Origin: Siphonodentalium dalli | Taxonomy: Eukaryota > Mollusca > Scaphopoda > Gadilida > Siphonodentaliidae | DNA length: 64,000 bases | Direction of reading: 5' to 3' | Assembly: GCA_032622095.1 (NCBI GenBank) | Contig: CP136069.1 | Span: forward strand, 53,244,760 to 53,308,759 | In this document: piece by piece, positions 1 through 10,742 of the stretch | Layout of the letters: each line of letters begins with the position of its first letter | How positions within the stretch are numbered: position 1 is the stretch's first letter | Program-made: the position numbers and the translations under genes | The notes under the pieces: model-generated | What the model was told of the DNA's origin: nothing | The model's input: the letters and a program-made list of their open reading frames with translations, nothing else | Databases searched by the model: none

Positions 1-1370
1 TGCCACCAAATTTATATATAATCATCCCCATAATATGAGGAATCTAATGGTGTGGTTTATATATGGCAAAAGTCGCGCCGTTCGCGTCAGGGGTGCCCGG
101 AAAGAGGAGGGGCAGTTTTTGTCTGTCGCCGATTGCCACGAAACTTACATATAATCATCCCCATGATATGAAGAATCCAACGGTGTGATTTAAATATGTC
201 AAAAGTGGCGTCGTTCGAGCCAGGGATGCACGGAAGGGGAGAGGGGAACCAAAATTTATAAAAACTAATTTTAGCGCCGATTTCCACCAAATTGATATAT
301 ATTCTTCTTCGTGATACAAGGAATCTAATTGTGCGATTTAACAACGCCAAATTGTTGTCTTTTGGATGAGAGATTGGGAGGGGTGGGCACTAAATTTGAT
401 AATAATTGGTTTAGTCGCCGATGGCCACCACACTTATACAAAATCATCCCTATGGTATGAGGAGTCTAATGGTGTGGCTTATATCTGTCAAATGTGGCAT
501 CATTCGAGTCAGGTTTGCATTGAAAGGGACAGGGCACCAAAATTGATGCACAATTATTTTAGCGCCAATTTCCACCAAATTGATACACGTTCTTATCCAT
601 GATACGAGGAATATAATCGTGTGATTTAAAGACGACATAGTGATGCTGTTTGGTTGAGAGATAGGGAGGGGAGGGATTGGCACCAAATTTGATTAAAAAA
701 AATTGTTTAGTCGCCGATTATAACCAAACTTATAAACACTCATCTCCATGATATCAGGAGTGTAATCGTGCGGTTTAAGGATGTCACAAGTGGGCCCATT
801 CGAGTCAGTGGTGTATAGAGATGAGAGCGACACACAAAAATATATCTATATGTTTAGTGCCGATTTCCACCAAATTGATACATATTCTTCTCCGTGATAC
901 GAGGAATCTTATCGTGTGGTTTAGATACACCAAATTGATGCCATATGGGTGAGAGATATGGGGACCTTAAATTTGATACGAATTTGTATACTCGCCAATT
1001 TTCACCAATTTCATATATATGCATCTCTAATCTCTAATGAGTCTTAGTTTGTGTAGCTTGAGTCCGAAATAGGGACGGGAGGGTCACCAAAACTGATACA
1101 ATATATTTTTAGTACCAATTACCATCAAATTCAGACACGTTCTTCTCAAATGATACAAGAAATCAAATCGTGCTGTCTGTCTGTCTGTCTGTGTGCGTTC
1201 TATATATAACTTCACGCGGTACAATCGAGATGGCACCATGGCGTTCTAAGAGAGGTAACTTTTTACAAGGAAGCTAATGGTGCGGGTTAAAATTTTCTAA
1301 AATGACGCTGTTGGTGTCAGGGGAAGAAAAGGGGGAGGTCGGCAAAATTTAAAAAATATGGTGAAATATA
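1..1370 (-). repeat. Dispersed multi-unit repeat, copy 1 (left arm)
   Basis: A string of diverged units of about 150-190 bp, each carrying variants of a CACCAAATTTGAT-like motif, a CGCCGATTTCCACCAAA-like motif and an ATGATACGAGGAAT-like motif. A short (CTGT)n run lies at about 1174-1193. The whole stretch is the reverse complement of the repeat at about 29305-30560, unit for unit. Similarity stops near 1370, where the Penelope-like element begins. The copy runs off the left window edge. No coding capacity is visible. Confidence 0.8.
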
Positions 1371-1380
1371 AAATGATTTA

Positions 1381-1425
1381 TTAGCTCATTCCATAGCTTT
1401 CGGCCATAGGCCTTCGTCAGTAGAA
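1381..1425 (-). ncRNA. Hammerhead-ribozyme-like motif of the Penelope-like element
   Basis: The minus strand reads CUGACGA, then a GGCC/GGCC helix with a UAU loop, then GAAA (core between 1420 and 1398). This matches the conserved hammerhead core boxes in the right order. A 3-bp helix III (AGC...GCU) can be drawn, followed by an A at the expected cleavage position. Weak points are an extra A between the first core box and helix II, and poor pairing in helix I. Hammerhead motifs are known in the terminal repeats of Penelope-like elements, so position and context fit. Activity is not shown. Confidence 0.45.
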
Positions 1426-1560
1426 AACGATTAACACAGTAAAGTCTACATGTTGCTCTGACATCAACTCATTCGTAAATGCCAGATGGATAACGTACGT
1501 TCATTGAGTTTGTTTACCTGACGTCATGTACGTTAGTGATCGATTTCATTTCGCGCCAAA

Positions 1561-3213
1561 TTACCTGGCGCCAATGTTGTTGATTTTAGTGTTGAATCCA
1601 ACCCCGTGGCACGTTCTTAGCCGGCGTATCCAACCATTCTCTTTTATAAGTCTGAAGTAGCGACTCCCACTAGCATACTCTAACACGACTACCTTCATAT
1701 CTAGAAGTGAATGTCCATTTGTATTGAAATGGTCATACACCGGCTTATCTGGATGCAGGCGAATGTCTCGCATATGTTCTGTAACTCTTTCTTTCAGTTC
1801 CCGTGATGTTTCTCCCACATACACCGTGCACGAACATTTGTCACAAATTAGGCCATATACGACGTTCCTACAATCACATTTAGCATTATGTGCCACTTTG
1901 TACTCATTAATCAAGTCCGTCGATTTGATGGGATCCGTAATTATTATCTTGCATACTTCACATTCATCTGTGCACAGGTTGTTTGGAGTACGGACGGCTT
2001 TAGCTGTCTTTCTGTGTACCAATATATCGCCCAAGTTGTTGTCTCTCCGATATGATATTAAAGGGGGAGAATCAAAGACTTTCTTCATCCTAGCTGATTC
2101 GTGTAATGCTCCCATATACTTCCTCGTTATCATTGGCAGGTCTGGTAGTCCTTTTGAGAATGTTGTTACTAAGGGTACCCGGTTATTCTTCTTCCGCTGC
2201 CTCCTCCCCGTCAACAACTCCTCTCGTTTCAGTAAGTCTGTTTTGCTCAATTCCCTCTCAATAAAACTACCACTGTATCCTCGTCTCCTCAATTGCTTTT
2301 TCAGCTCAATGCGGTGTCGTATATAGTCTTGTTCCCGAGTGCATATCCGCTTGATTCTCAATCCAAGGCAATATACCACTGACCTTTTCGTGTGCGATGG
2401 GTGATCCGAACTATGATACAGGTATAGTTGGTTATCTGTCGGTTTCTTGTACAGATCTGTATATATTTTACCGTTACAAATTTTCACGTATGTGTCCAAA
2501 AATTCAATACATTTGTCGTGATGTCGCAGTTCAACTTTAATATTTGGGTGAATGGAATTAGCATGTTCTCCGAACCTCTCCAGTTCCTCTACACTACCAG
2601 TCCATATCCCAAATACGTCGTCAATATACCGACCATACATATATGGCTGCTGTTCGAACGTAAGTAGAGACTGGTCCCATTTACGCATGTACGTACACGC
2701 TAGGTTTTTTCCCAGGCGACTTCCGATTGATACTCCCTCATTCTGAACATAATGTTTGTCTCCCAAAGAAAAGTTGTTGTTATCGAGCACGGTTTCTATC
2801 ATCTGTAAGACATACTCTGTAGGGATTAACGGATTACTTCTCGAATCTAACGCCTCCTTACATGCGTCAAAAGCCTCCTTCCTCGGTACTGATGGGTATA
2901 GTTTGCACACATCGAAACAAAATAATCTGGCGTTATCAGGTACATTATTCACTTCCTTTATTTTATTGAGAAAGTGAGTTGTGTCTTTAATATAACTAGG
3001 CGAACTAACTACATATTCATTCAGTTCATTTTCCGCCACCTCGGCAATCCTTTCTGTTGGTGTACCCAATCCACTAACGATAGTCCTATACGGAGCACCA
3101 GCTTTATGCAGTTTAGGGTTCCCTTTCAGTTTTCCTGACTTGGAATATCTGGGTGTCATATATTTTTTCAGTTCCCCCGATATCACATTTGCTTTATCCA
3201 TTTTGTTGATCAT
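1561..3213 (-). CDS. Penelope-like reverse transcriptase with GIY-YIG endonuclease (N-terminally truncated)
   Basis: A 550-residue open frame. Residues 28-60 carry the fingers segment (KGNPKLHKAG, then IVSGLGTPTE). RT motif A is FDVCKLYPSVP (Asp101), motif B is GVSIGSRLGKNLA (160-172), and motif C is YIDD (Asp198/Asp199). FLDTYV and YKKPTDNQLYL (about 238-265) are typical of Penelope-like enzymes. The C-terminus (about 446-535) is a GIY-YIG nuclease: VVYGLI and VYVGET (451-469), Arg476, His480, and the Glu of KENGWIRRL (525). CxC and CxxC pairs lie just before and inside it (446-460). In the family it would copy element RNA at nicked DNA or telomere ends. All visible catalytic residues are present, but the N-terminal segment before the fingers is missing. 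The in-frame reading runs about 14 codons upstream of this methionine, so the annotated start is unlikely to be native. Confidence 0.9.
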   Translation of the reverse strand: MINKMDKANVISGELKKYMTPRYSKSGKLKGNPKLHKAGAPYRTIVSGLGTPTERIAEVAENELNEYVVSSPSYIKDTTHFLNKIKEVNNVPDNARLFCFDVCKLYPSVPRKEAFDACKEALDSRSNPLIPTEYVLQMIETVLDNNNFSLGDKHYVQNEGVSIGSRLGKNLACTYMRKWDQSLLTFEQQPYMYGRYIDDVFGIWTGSVEELERFGEHANSIHPNIKVELRHHDKCIEFLDTYVKICNGKIYTDLYKKPTDNQLYLYHSSDHPSHTKRSVVYCLGLRIKRICTREQDYIRHRIELKKQLRRRGYSGSFIERELSKTDLLKREELLTGRRQRKKNNRVPLVTTFSKGLPDLPMITRKYMGALHESARMKKVFDSPPLISYRRDNNLGDILVHRKTAKAVRTPNNLCTDECEVCKIIITDPIKSTDLINEYKVAHNAKCDCRNVVYGLICDKCSCTVYVGETSRELKERVTEHMRDIRLHPDKPVYDHFNTNGHSLLDMKVVVLEYASGSRYFRLIKENGWIRRLRTCHGVGFNTKINNIGAR

Positions 3214-3258
3214 TTTTTTAACATTTTTTATTATAGGTATGTTATGAGATAGCTCTTA

Positions 3259-3798
3259 TGTATACACAATTTTGGGGTTCGAACGAGCGATGTCTGTTTA
3301 ACTAAAAAGATGTTAATCAAAATGTTCAACAACAAGAAGTAACAACAAATCGCTTAAAGACATATTATTGACTTGTTCAGGTTCGTTAAACTGTTAAGTT
3401 AGTATTCAGGCAGTATGCCAACTGGAGGAATGTAGCATTCTACTACATCTCCGAAAATCTCAAGCAAATCGACAGTACTCCATAGAAAACATCATCTGAA
3501 CTACGCTCAATTGTAAATATTTACTCTCGATTCGGGACCCAACTATCGGCGATAAAGTTTTGACATCAAGAGTCACTGAATTTAATTAATATATAATAAT
3601 GACGGTGTATGTTGTCAGTTTGGATTTAATATTTGTAAAAATAACAACTTTGAGCAAGATTATCCTCCATTTCTATTTGATCACCCTACAGGAGTGTTTC
3701 ACATAACTTTAATAAAACAAGTGCTATACAGCCACAAAGGCCGATGAGCGAACAATAAGGCGGGTGTGCCGACCAGCAAGGCATCGGATCAAATGGTA
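3259..3798. other. Intronic or flanking DNA, nothing recognised
   Basis: AT-rich sequence between the Penelope-like element and the next inverted-repeat element. I looked on the minus strand for the expected second exon of the third CTLD and did not find one, so that exon probably lies left of the window. Confidence 0.5.
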
Positions 3799-4319
3799 CA
3801 CCCCTGCATGGTCAAGTGGTCCTGCTAATGTGCTATGATGAGGTTGGGTCCTGCTGAATTGATATGATGCTATTATGGCAAACTGATGCTGTTAACAAAA
3901 AGTACCGTTATATTTTTAATTGGTAATTTTTCGCTGTGTTCCGATAATCTGAACATATCCATGAAAAGCCATTATGCGTATCAAACATTCAAAAACATTT
4001 ATTGCGAAATATTTTAATACTGGTTGTATTAGTTTTTGAAAATCGACTATAATCAAGATGGTTATTCACGTCGTTTTAGAAACAACAGCGCAGACATTAT
4101 TATATTTTCTCAAAAACATATATGTTCTTGAATGTTTCATACACACACTGTTTTTTTTTCCTAAAATCGCTTGGATTAGCCAAATACCGCGAAAATGACA
4201 ACTCTAGAAAAAATAACTGTACTTTTTCGTAACGACATCATTTGCCCTACCCGCATCATAGCAATTCAACAGGACCACCAGCATCATAGCAAATTAGCAG
4301 GACCACTTGACCAGGGGTG
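3799..4319. mobile_element. Small inverted-repeat element (MITE), about 520 bp
   Basis: Outer ends read CACCCCTG(CAT)GGTCAAG on the left and its complement on the right. The inverted similarity continues for about 70 bp through GTGGTCCTGCTAAT and GTCCTGCTGAATT motifs. The interior is AT-rich and non-coding. No clear target duplication was found. The right end lies 17 bp past the 5' splice site of the CTLD exon 4343-4500. Confidence 0.7.
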
Positions 4320-4342
4320 ATATAGGTCTGATGTCGACTCAC

Positions 4343-4500
4343 CATTTCGTCTTTGCTCTCGATCTTGACCAGTCGCGCGTGATAATTCTTGCAGTCCAGC
4401 TTGGCATCATGCCATATCATCAAAGGAAGTTCAAAGAACTGATAGCACTTCTGCCCCCCTCTTATCCATCCACCGCACCCCATGTTGGATTTCGCATTCA
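4343..4500 (-). CDS. C-type lectin gene, exon 7 seen: first third of CTLD 3
   Basis: This 158-nt exon encodes the N-terminal third of a C-type lectin-like domain: CGGW, KCYQF, then MIWHDAKLDCKNYHARLVKI. This fits the family pattern of CP.GW, CY, W..A...C, A.L..I. It starts after a cag acceptor (4501-4503) with two bases that complete the codon begun by exon 4794-4924 (C|TG, Leu). It ends after GAC GAA ATG in phase 0 at a perfect gtgagt donor (4337-4342). The rest of this CTLD must lie left of the Penelope-like element or outside the window. The neighbouring intron is only 293 bp, the shortest in the gene. Confidence 0.88.
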
Positions 4501-4793
4501 CTGAAACCGAAAACGACTTATTCCATATCTATCTCCATCATATTTTACACAATGATTTTAGGCTTTATTTATAGTTTGTCGTAGTTTTACCCGCTTTGGC
4601 CCTTTTATCGTTATCCGTTTTATATGGGTGGATGAAAGGCAGAGGATTAATTTCACCGATAAATCTCCACTCCGCTGCACGTATAAACCAAAATGTTTAC
4701 AACCTTCATAAATATGTGTACATGTAAATAGTGTAGAATCACGCACCTCATAATAATAAATAATGTGTTTTAACGATATAATTATGTACATAC

Positions 4794-4924
4794 GCTCAGA
4801 CTCATCCTTCCTGCACATATACCCATGACGTTCTTTGCAATTCCTGTCACTAAATGTACCATCCTTCAAGAAGAATCCACAGTTTTCTACGTTTCCAACG
4901 TCATCTGGCTCCGTAACCCAGTGT
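4794..4924 (-). CDS. C-type lectin gene, exon 6 seen: last third of CTLD 2
   Basis: This 131-nt exon encodes HWVTEPDDVGNVENC, then FSDRNCKERHGYMCRK, the C-terminal third of a CTLD. The family form is W....PN....ENC, W.D..C....YICE. The sugar/calcium motif position reads EPD rather than the classical EPN or QPD, and the usual WND is FSD, so calcium-dependent sugar binding is doubtful. The first base completes the split codon GT|A from exon 8526-8653, and the last base (C) starts the codon finished by exon 4343-4500. The donor is gtatgt; the acceptor is ttttaacgatttgtag. A transposon end sits 26 bp upstream of the acceptor. Confidence 0.88.
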
Positions 4925-4951
4925 CTACAAATCGTTAAAAACAACTATGTT

Positions 4952-5814
4952 CAGGCCCATGGCTAGAGGGTCGCCGTGTGGGTGGGGGTGTCCACATTTA
5001 AATTTCCATCTGCACCCCAACTCCCTTGAACCAGGACCAAACTCATGTTTGCAGAATTTCAATTCCATTTGCATCCCCTTGGGTTGGACATTCCCAACTG
5101 GTACCACAAGATTTCCAACTGTTAGAAATTTCCAAGCTGACACAATCTTAGGTTGGAAAATTTCCAACTGACGGCTATTTCAGACGAAACTTATATAATA
5201 TATACCTTTGTTTCCTCCAATATGGAAAATCAAACAATGAGAACATTTTCAACATTTGTAATTATGTCGTATAAAATTTCCAACTATTGTTGTGTCAGGC
5301 ATGGAGTTTCCAACTTTTGAAAAATTGACCAAAGTTTTGGTGGACCTCTCCCCATTTCGCCGCGTCCCTGTACACGCAGTCATGGACATGGCGACAGGTG
5401 TGGTTTTGGGAGTGTCTTAATAAGAGTTGGAAATTTCAGACCAAAAGTATGTTAAATTTGTTCTGATAGTTTCATATTCCAACCTGTATATAATGGGAAA
5501 TGTGCTATTTTAAACCACAAATTGAACATTGACATTCTGTCGGTCAAATGTTTGGAACGAAATTGCAATGAGTTGGAAATTACAACCGTCGGGGATCTTA
5601 GGTTGCAAATTTCCAACAGTTGGCAAGTTTGATGTCGGAAAAGTTTATGTTGAAAAGTTCCAACCCATGAAGGGGCGGATAGAGAGCAAAATTTAATATC
5701 ACAGACATGGAAATTTCGATCTGCTCCGTGTGGGGTATAGTTGGGAATTCCAAGGTGCACAACGTCCACCCTCACCCCACGGATACCCTCTAGCCACGTC
5801 CCTGCACGTTATTT
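4952..5814. mobile_element. hAT-like non-autonomous element rich in TTGGAAATTTC motifs
   Basis: The right end, read inward on the minus strand, starts CAGGGACGTGGCTAGAGGG. The left end starts CAGGCCCATGGCTAGAGGG, and similarity continues for about 45 bp (GGGTGGGGGTG). The interior repeats TTGGAAATTTC and its complement many times. The termini resemble hAT ends (CAGGG). I could not find an 8-bp target duplication, so the class is tentative. Related pieces lie at 6235-6550, 51372-51760, about 54780-54865 and about 57116-57180. Confidence 0.6.
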
Positions 5815-6234
5815 TCACCTTCTACAAAATAATAACATTAACATTCACTAACATAAACTAAGATAACATAATATATGGTTTATTAAGAGTCGGAGGTAAA
5901 AAATCATTAAACAAAGACTGGCGTTTAATTAACCGACTATAACTTCACAAATGAACTAAACGGATGATTGTTAACTTAGGGTGCATTTACATTGCTATAG
6001 AACTGCACATATATCTACACGCAGACTAGTGTAAACGGGTTGATATAGAAATGCACACAGAAAGAAAACGGTATTAGTTCGTGTGAGCAAAAATCGTGTC
6101 CGCTATACGTCACGGTCAACGCCGAAGCACTGCGACAGGCAAATCTGTTTTGATTAATTGTTACTCGGGCTTGGCGAATGTGTTTTAGTTTTCGTTGTCA
6201 TTTCAACCCGTGTATTTCGAATATTGAACACGGA
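5815..6234. other. Intron, nothing recognised
   Basis: AT-rich intron sequence without coding signature or clear repeat structure, between two members of the TTGGAAATTTC element family. Confidence 0.5.
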
Positions 6235-6550
6235 CAGGAACGTGGAAACTTTGGTCAAAATGTTCAACAGTTGGAAATTTCATACCTGACACGACATTAG
6301 CTGTAATTTCCAAACCAACAATAGGTTGAAAATGATCTTGTAGTTTGATTTTCAAACATTTTATTGGGGGGGGGGAGTTTTATTTGCATAATCTCCTACT
6401 TTTTATCAAAATTTTGGGCTGGAATGGCCATCAGCTGGAAATTTTCCAACCTTATCATGGGGCGGGTGTCAGGTTGGAAATTTCAGACACTTGGAAAGAT
6501 TGTGTCCTGCTCCCTCCCCGTGGCCAGTCAAAAACTGCTAGTTAATAAAA
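6235..6550 (+). mobile_element. Fragment of the CAGGNACGTGG / TTGGAAATTTC element family
   Basis: It starts CAGGAACGTGGAAACTTTGG and contains GTCAAAATGTTCAACAGTTGG. It ends near GTGGCCAGTCAAAA. The same order of motifs occurs at 51372-51760, so both are copies of one family related to the element at 4952-5814. Confidence 0.6.
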
Positions 6551-7094
6551 CAATATTGTCCTACATTTGGTCAACATTGTCATTGGAATTGTCATCTGTT
6601 GGAAATTTTACTACATTTGGTCAAATAAATGGTGTTGTAGGGTGGATACCCATTCCATACAGATCCAAAATGGCCACCGCCCAGATGGTGTCAAACAGGA
6701 GACCTATATATATATATATAGTTGATCACCTGAAATCCTAAATATTGGTGGAATCTCCATCTAAAGCTATAGGTGTGCTCTCTAGCCTCTATTTGTGTAT
6801 ACTGTTGTTTATTATGTATTCCTATGCGATTTTCATTCTTTCTTCGAACCATTATCAAGTGGTATAAGGATACACTTTAAATACATGCGGCACATACCAT
6901 ATCGCTGTTGTCTGCTGATGGTAGATCCATTTTTATATCTGGCCTATACTGAAACGACTCGTAGTGAATTGTCAATTACCAGAGTACTTATCAGCGCGCG
7001 TTCACTATTAGTAATCATATTGTGATCACAGTAATGCGCGACACGTGACTTCATACAGATCTGTGTACAGTTCTGTATCAGTGTAAATGCACCC
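6551..7094. other. Intron, (TA)n tract only
   Basis: AT-rich intron sequence. A short TATATATATATATA run lies near 6706-6720. No exon or complete element was recognised. Confidence 0.5.
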
Positions 7095-7257
7095 TTAAAG
7101 GTACTCAATCCGATCAGACGCTCCTAAATTACTATTTCTTAGGCTTCGGGGGGGGGGGTAAAAATATTTGATTTGAGTCGATGAACCCACCCATCAGAGC
7201 TCAGAGTGATCAGATATCGATTTTTAAAGTTTGTTATTTCTCGAGATGTGTAATAAT
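7095..7257 (+). mobile_element. TTAA-flanked repeat, truncated copy
   Basis: TTAA (7095-7098) is followed by AGGTACTCAATCCGATCAGA, a ctcctaaattactatttct block, a G-run, TATTTGATT and GATGAACCCACC. The complete version of this element is at 62965-63340. This copy loses similarity where the foldback element at 7258 begins, and its right end is missing. Confidence 0.7.
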
Positions 7258-8108
7258 ATAGGCAGACATGACCATATTACCATCATTAGGCAGACATATA
7301 CAAAAAACTTTAAAACCGCTCAATTTTAAACACTCTTTCTCTAGTTTTGTTCTAAATGTGACCATCAAGGTGTGATCATTTTTTGTGATTCCTCAAGTAA
7401 TATGAAATATACAAATTCTCAGGTCTGCCTAATTCTAAGAGGACCATTGACCATCATTAGGCAGACTGTGACATTATGCAGACCAAATTCGGTCTGCCTA
7501 CTTTTTGCATGTCAGTCACAACTAGTTATCTGGGGCTTTAATTGTTAACACCTCTCCTTGTTCAACCGATTTAGGTTGTCTTTTGTCTATAAAATGATGG
7601 GATTGAAAAAAGATTTTGTTAAAGGCATTTCAGCCCCGTTAGTTTTGAGACATGTATATTCTGTCGATATATAATTTCATCATTGTGCGGTCGAAACATC
7701 TACAGCGGTCTTGAAAAAATAAACTTTTCTGGTTTTTGCATTTTTATGTATAGGATGCAGCAAAAAAGAAGATAACAGGTCAAATGTCATTAAAACATCG
7801 AAAAATCTGGTGTATACATCGAAATTGAGTACAAATTTCGGGATTGAAAAAAGACCGCACAATGATGAAACTGTATATCGATCTCAAAATTATTGGGGCG
7901 GAAATGCCCTTTTCAACAATTTTTTCAATCCCATCATTTTATAAACAAAAGACAACCTAAATCCGTTGAACAAGGAGAGGTGTTAACAATTAAATCGCAA
8001 GATAACTAGTTGTGACTGGCATGCAAAAATTAGGCAGACCCGATTTCGTCTGCATAAATTCGCGGTCTGCCTAATGATGGTCAATGGTCCGCCTAATGCT
8101 TAGTCTAC
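7258..8108. mobile_element. Foldback element with AGGCAGAC-rich ends
   Basis: From about 7434 to 8096 the sequence is a near-continuous inverted repeat. GGACCATTGACCATCATTAG on the left is mirrored by CTAATGATGGTCAATGGTCC on the right. The arms run through GGTTGTCTTTTGTCTATAAA and ATCATTGTGCGGTC toward a centre near 7770. AGGCAGAC or GTCTGCCT occurs many times, including upstream at 7258-7300. No coding sequence is present. It would fold into a stem of some 300 bp if transcribed with the intron. Confidence 0.7.
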
Positions 8109-8525
8109 ATAGCTATATATCTATCTATCTATCTATTGTATTCCATGTCTCTCACTTGGCAGTTATTTTAGCTCAAAATTTGATAATAACTTTCTGAATA
8201 TGCTGTATAGATTTCGTGTGTTTGTGGTCACATATGTTACATTTGATGCAAATAGTCTAATATGATGGAATTTGATTATCATATAAAATACGAAAATTTA
8301 CATTACCAGCCTCTGAGGAGAAACTGCGGTCTGTAAGAAGCCAAACCCATCCCGTTATGTATATAAAAGCTACAACAATTCACCGGTGATACTTTTTTCG
8401 TAGAAATAAGTGCGATGGACAGAAATCGGTCACTTTTATGGAAAAAATGCCCTGCTGTCGTTTACTCACATTATGCGGGGTCGTATTGATTTCATATTGC
8501 AATATTTCGGATGGCGTGTACTCAC
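8109..8525. other. Intron with a short (ATCT)n run
   Basis: Intron sequence. ATCTATCTATCT occurs near 8118-8135. Nothing else was recognised before the next exon. Confidence 0.5.
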
Positions 8526-8653
8526 ACTAGATCTGGGTTGTATGGATCACCATTTTTCCAGGCATACACTCCTTCGGATACAATGTCGTTGAGTCCCGTC
8601 CACCATTCTTTTGATGTATGCTGAATGAAAGGCATCTGTCCTTGCATATAGCT
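8526..8653 (-). CDS. C-type lectin gene, exon 5 seen: middle third of CTLD 2
   Basis: This 128-nt exon encodes SYMQGQMPFIQHTSKEWWTG, then LND, GVYAWKNGDPYNPDL. WWTGLND and AWKNGDP match the CTLD core W.GL.D and W.DG.P. Start: acceptor ctttcgttctcag in phase 0. End: phase 2 (GT) at a gtgagt donor (8520-8525), so the join to exon 4794-4924 gives ...PDLVHWVTEP, the expected run into the EPN-type loop. The first residues resemble those of exon 16585-16721 (TYLTGQV), so the two are homologous middle exons of neighbouring domains. Confidence 0.87.
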
Positions 8654-10742
8654 CTGAGAACGAAAGCGTATTAAAGAGTCCAAATCGCTCCATGGCAAAA
8701 CTTCGAACAACAACGGCAAAGCATCTGATGTTAAGGGGGAGACGCACATTTTGCATAAATCACAGTAAATCCAGCCAGAAATCGCAAGTGATTTTCAACA
8801 AAGAATTTCTCTGGATCTATCTGGTGAAAAATCGTGAATTTTACATATGATAATTTTCATTATATATAGAATCTGAGCAATTATAAAGAGACAATAACAA
8901 TAATGGATTTTAATACATTTGAGAGGTTGAAAATATTTGTTTCGTTTCTGTCCCTTCAGGTACCGAGAACTGCCAGAAAAAATTATAATTTCAAACAACA
9001 TGTCAACCATCAAATAGCTTATTGTCTTGACTCCATGAGAGGAGGCTTCATTTGTATCATAATGTTGAGTTAGCTTTTTAATTGCATATTATAGCATCAT
9101 ACCCCATGTATTATAATGAAGAATAAAGCAGTCACAAATATGCCAGCCCAATGAAAACAAATGTTCAAATGTGGTGCTGTCCACTCAAGCAGGGAGCAAT
9201 CAACAGAAATTAGGCCACAGTGTTAAGAGATATTGTGGTCAGATTTAACTTGGTTATGAACCCATGACCCAGAACTCAACTGAGCCCAATTTTTCAATGA
9301 CCAACAAGCATGGCATGAGAATTCTCAATAATAAAAAAATATTTATGGTAGTTGTCTTTCTGAATGAAAATAATCATTTAATTTCATGAATCAAGAAAAA
9401 TTAAGTCTCCTCTCATGATCTTCAGATATGATATCATGTATATTTGAAATGCACTTTCGAAAAAAATCTGTTTTACAGTAGTTCTCGGTACCTGAACACA
9501 GTGAAATTTTAAAGATTTTTCATGCCATAAAAGTAAAGTAAATGAGATTATAATAACCAAATGTCCAATGGTTCTTATGTATGGTACCACAATAGTCTCT
9601 TGTACAAAATTTCACAAAGATATTCCTGATAGATTTAGAGAAAATACATTTTGAAATACCAGGAAATTTTGGCAAAACGTGTGTCTGACCCGATGTTAAC
9701 CTGTATTCGCTTATGACTTTTTAAAGATAGATTTTTATCGAACATTAGACCCACATGCAGCTGAGCACTGTAATGTTATTTCCTAGTGACCAAAGCTCCT
9801 GGAACACCACAACGCCTCCCCGGTTCTTTCGGCTATAGATCTACGGGTCAACAAAACATACAGGAAAGTAAAACGACTAAATATTCTGTCCGGATATTAA
9901 TGTTTACACGCGTGATATATAGTAGGCTAATGCACTCTTCCTGATATGAAACATTGTGTTGCAATTAGTTTAATCTAAATACATAAATGCTCTGGACTAT
10001 GTATATATTTTTATGGATTTTTTAATAAATATTGAAATTGTCTTCTCCGTTGTTATTTGGTCCATAGGTCATTACTATCTGTATATAGAGGCAAGATGAT
10101 CAACTAAAAGTTGTTAAAATAGCCACTTTTATTGGTTAGATAGGACACCTTTGAATACCAATTAAAATACCTAGAATAACCACCCGAGGTTAAATGCTTC
10201 CTCTGAAAGGTAGTTGTCAGCTTAGCTATCCATAGGTATTATACAGATTACAGGGTATACAATAATAGATATGAATCGAGAACACCTGTCCGTAAAAGCT
10301 TTTATCAATTAATATACATTTTATTTTGAATTTCTTATGATATTCATGGGACAGTTTTAGGAGCAAAAATCCACGCGAGAAAGAGAGTAAGAGAGAAAGA
10401 GAGAGAGCACTCTATCTTTTTAGCACCATCAATCAAGGAAAATTTCAGATTAGCTAAGGGATACCGCGAAAACGATAGAAATAAACAACTTTATTGTGCC
10501 TTTATTGACAAATAATATACCCCATCTTCATCTTTAACTGAATTTTATTCGTTTATTTGAAAAACTAGCTATTTGAAATCTTTAAATCGAGATTAATAAC
10601 AAATGTTGTTGCAAGTGTGGTCCCGATGATATGGACCATCTTTATCAAATATAAAAAAGATGTGACAAATTACTGTTTTATGCATGGCTTTATGATCATA
10701 GTGTCGCTTTAATATTAAGATTGTATCACGGTTCACACTGAC
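8654..10742. other. Intron of 2.1 kb, weak inverted repeat
   Basis: CAGGTACCGAGAACT near 8957-8971 has its complement near 9481-9495, suggesting an old inverted-repeat element of about 550 bp. A (GA)-rich patch lies at 10380-10410. A block at about 10240-10340 is similar to 42830-42900, so it is another dispersed repeat. No exon was recognised. Confidence 0.45.

Larger units (their letters stand above)
1381..3258 (-). mobile_element. Penelope-like retroelement, 5'-truncated
   Basis: It consists of the reverse transcriptase and GIY-YIG coding region plus a 3' tail of about 180 bp (1381-1560) with a hammerhead-like motif. On the minus strand the frame stays open upstream of the first methionine to a stop at 3256-3258. 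Full-length Penelope-like proteins are roughly 200 or more residues longer at the N-terminus, so this copy is 5'-truncated. It abuts the dispersed repeat ending near 1370, and probably inserted beside or within it. Confidence 0.85.

Noticed and set aside
1724-2977. Plus-strand frames over the Penelope-like ORF
   Set aside because: Antisense shadows of the reverse transcriptase frame, without motifs.
3270-3300. tRNA-like GGTTCGAA box
   Set aside because: No acceptor stem, anticodon arm or A box at the right distance.
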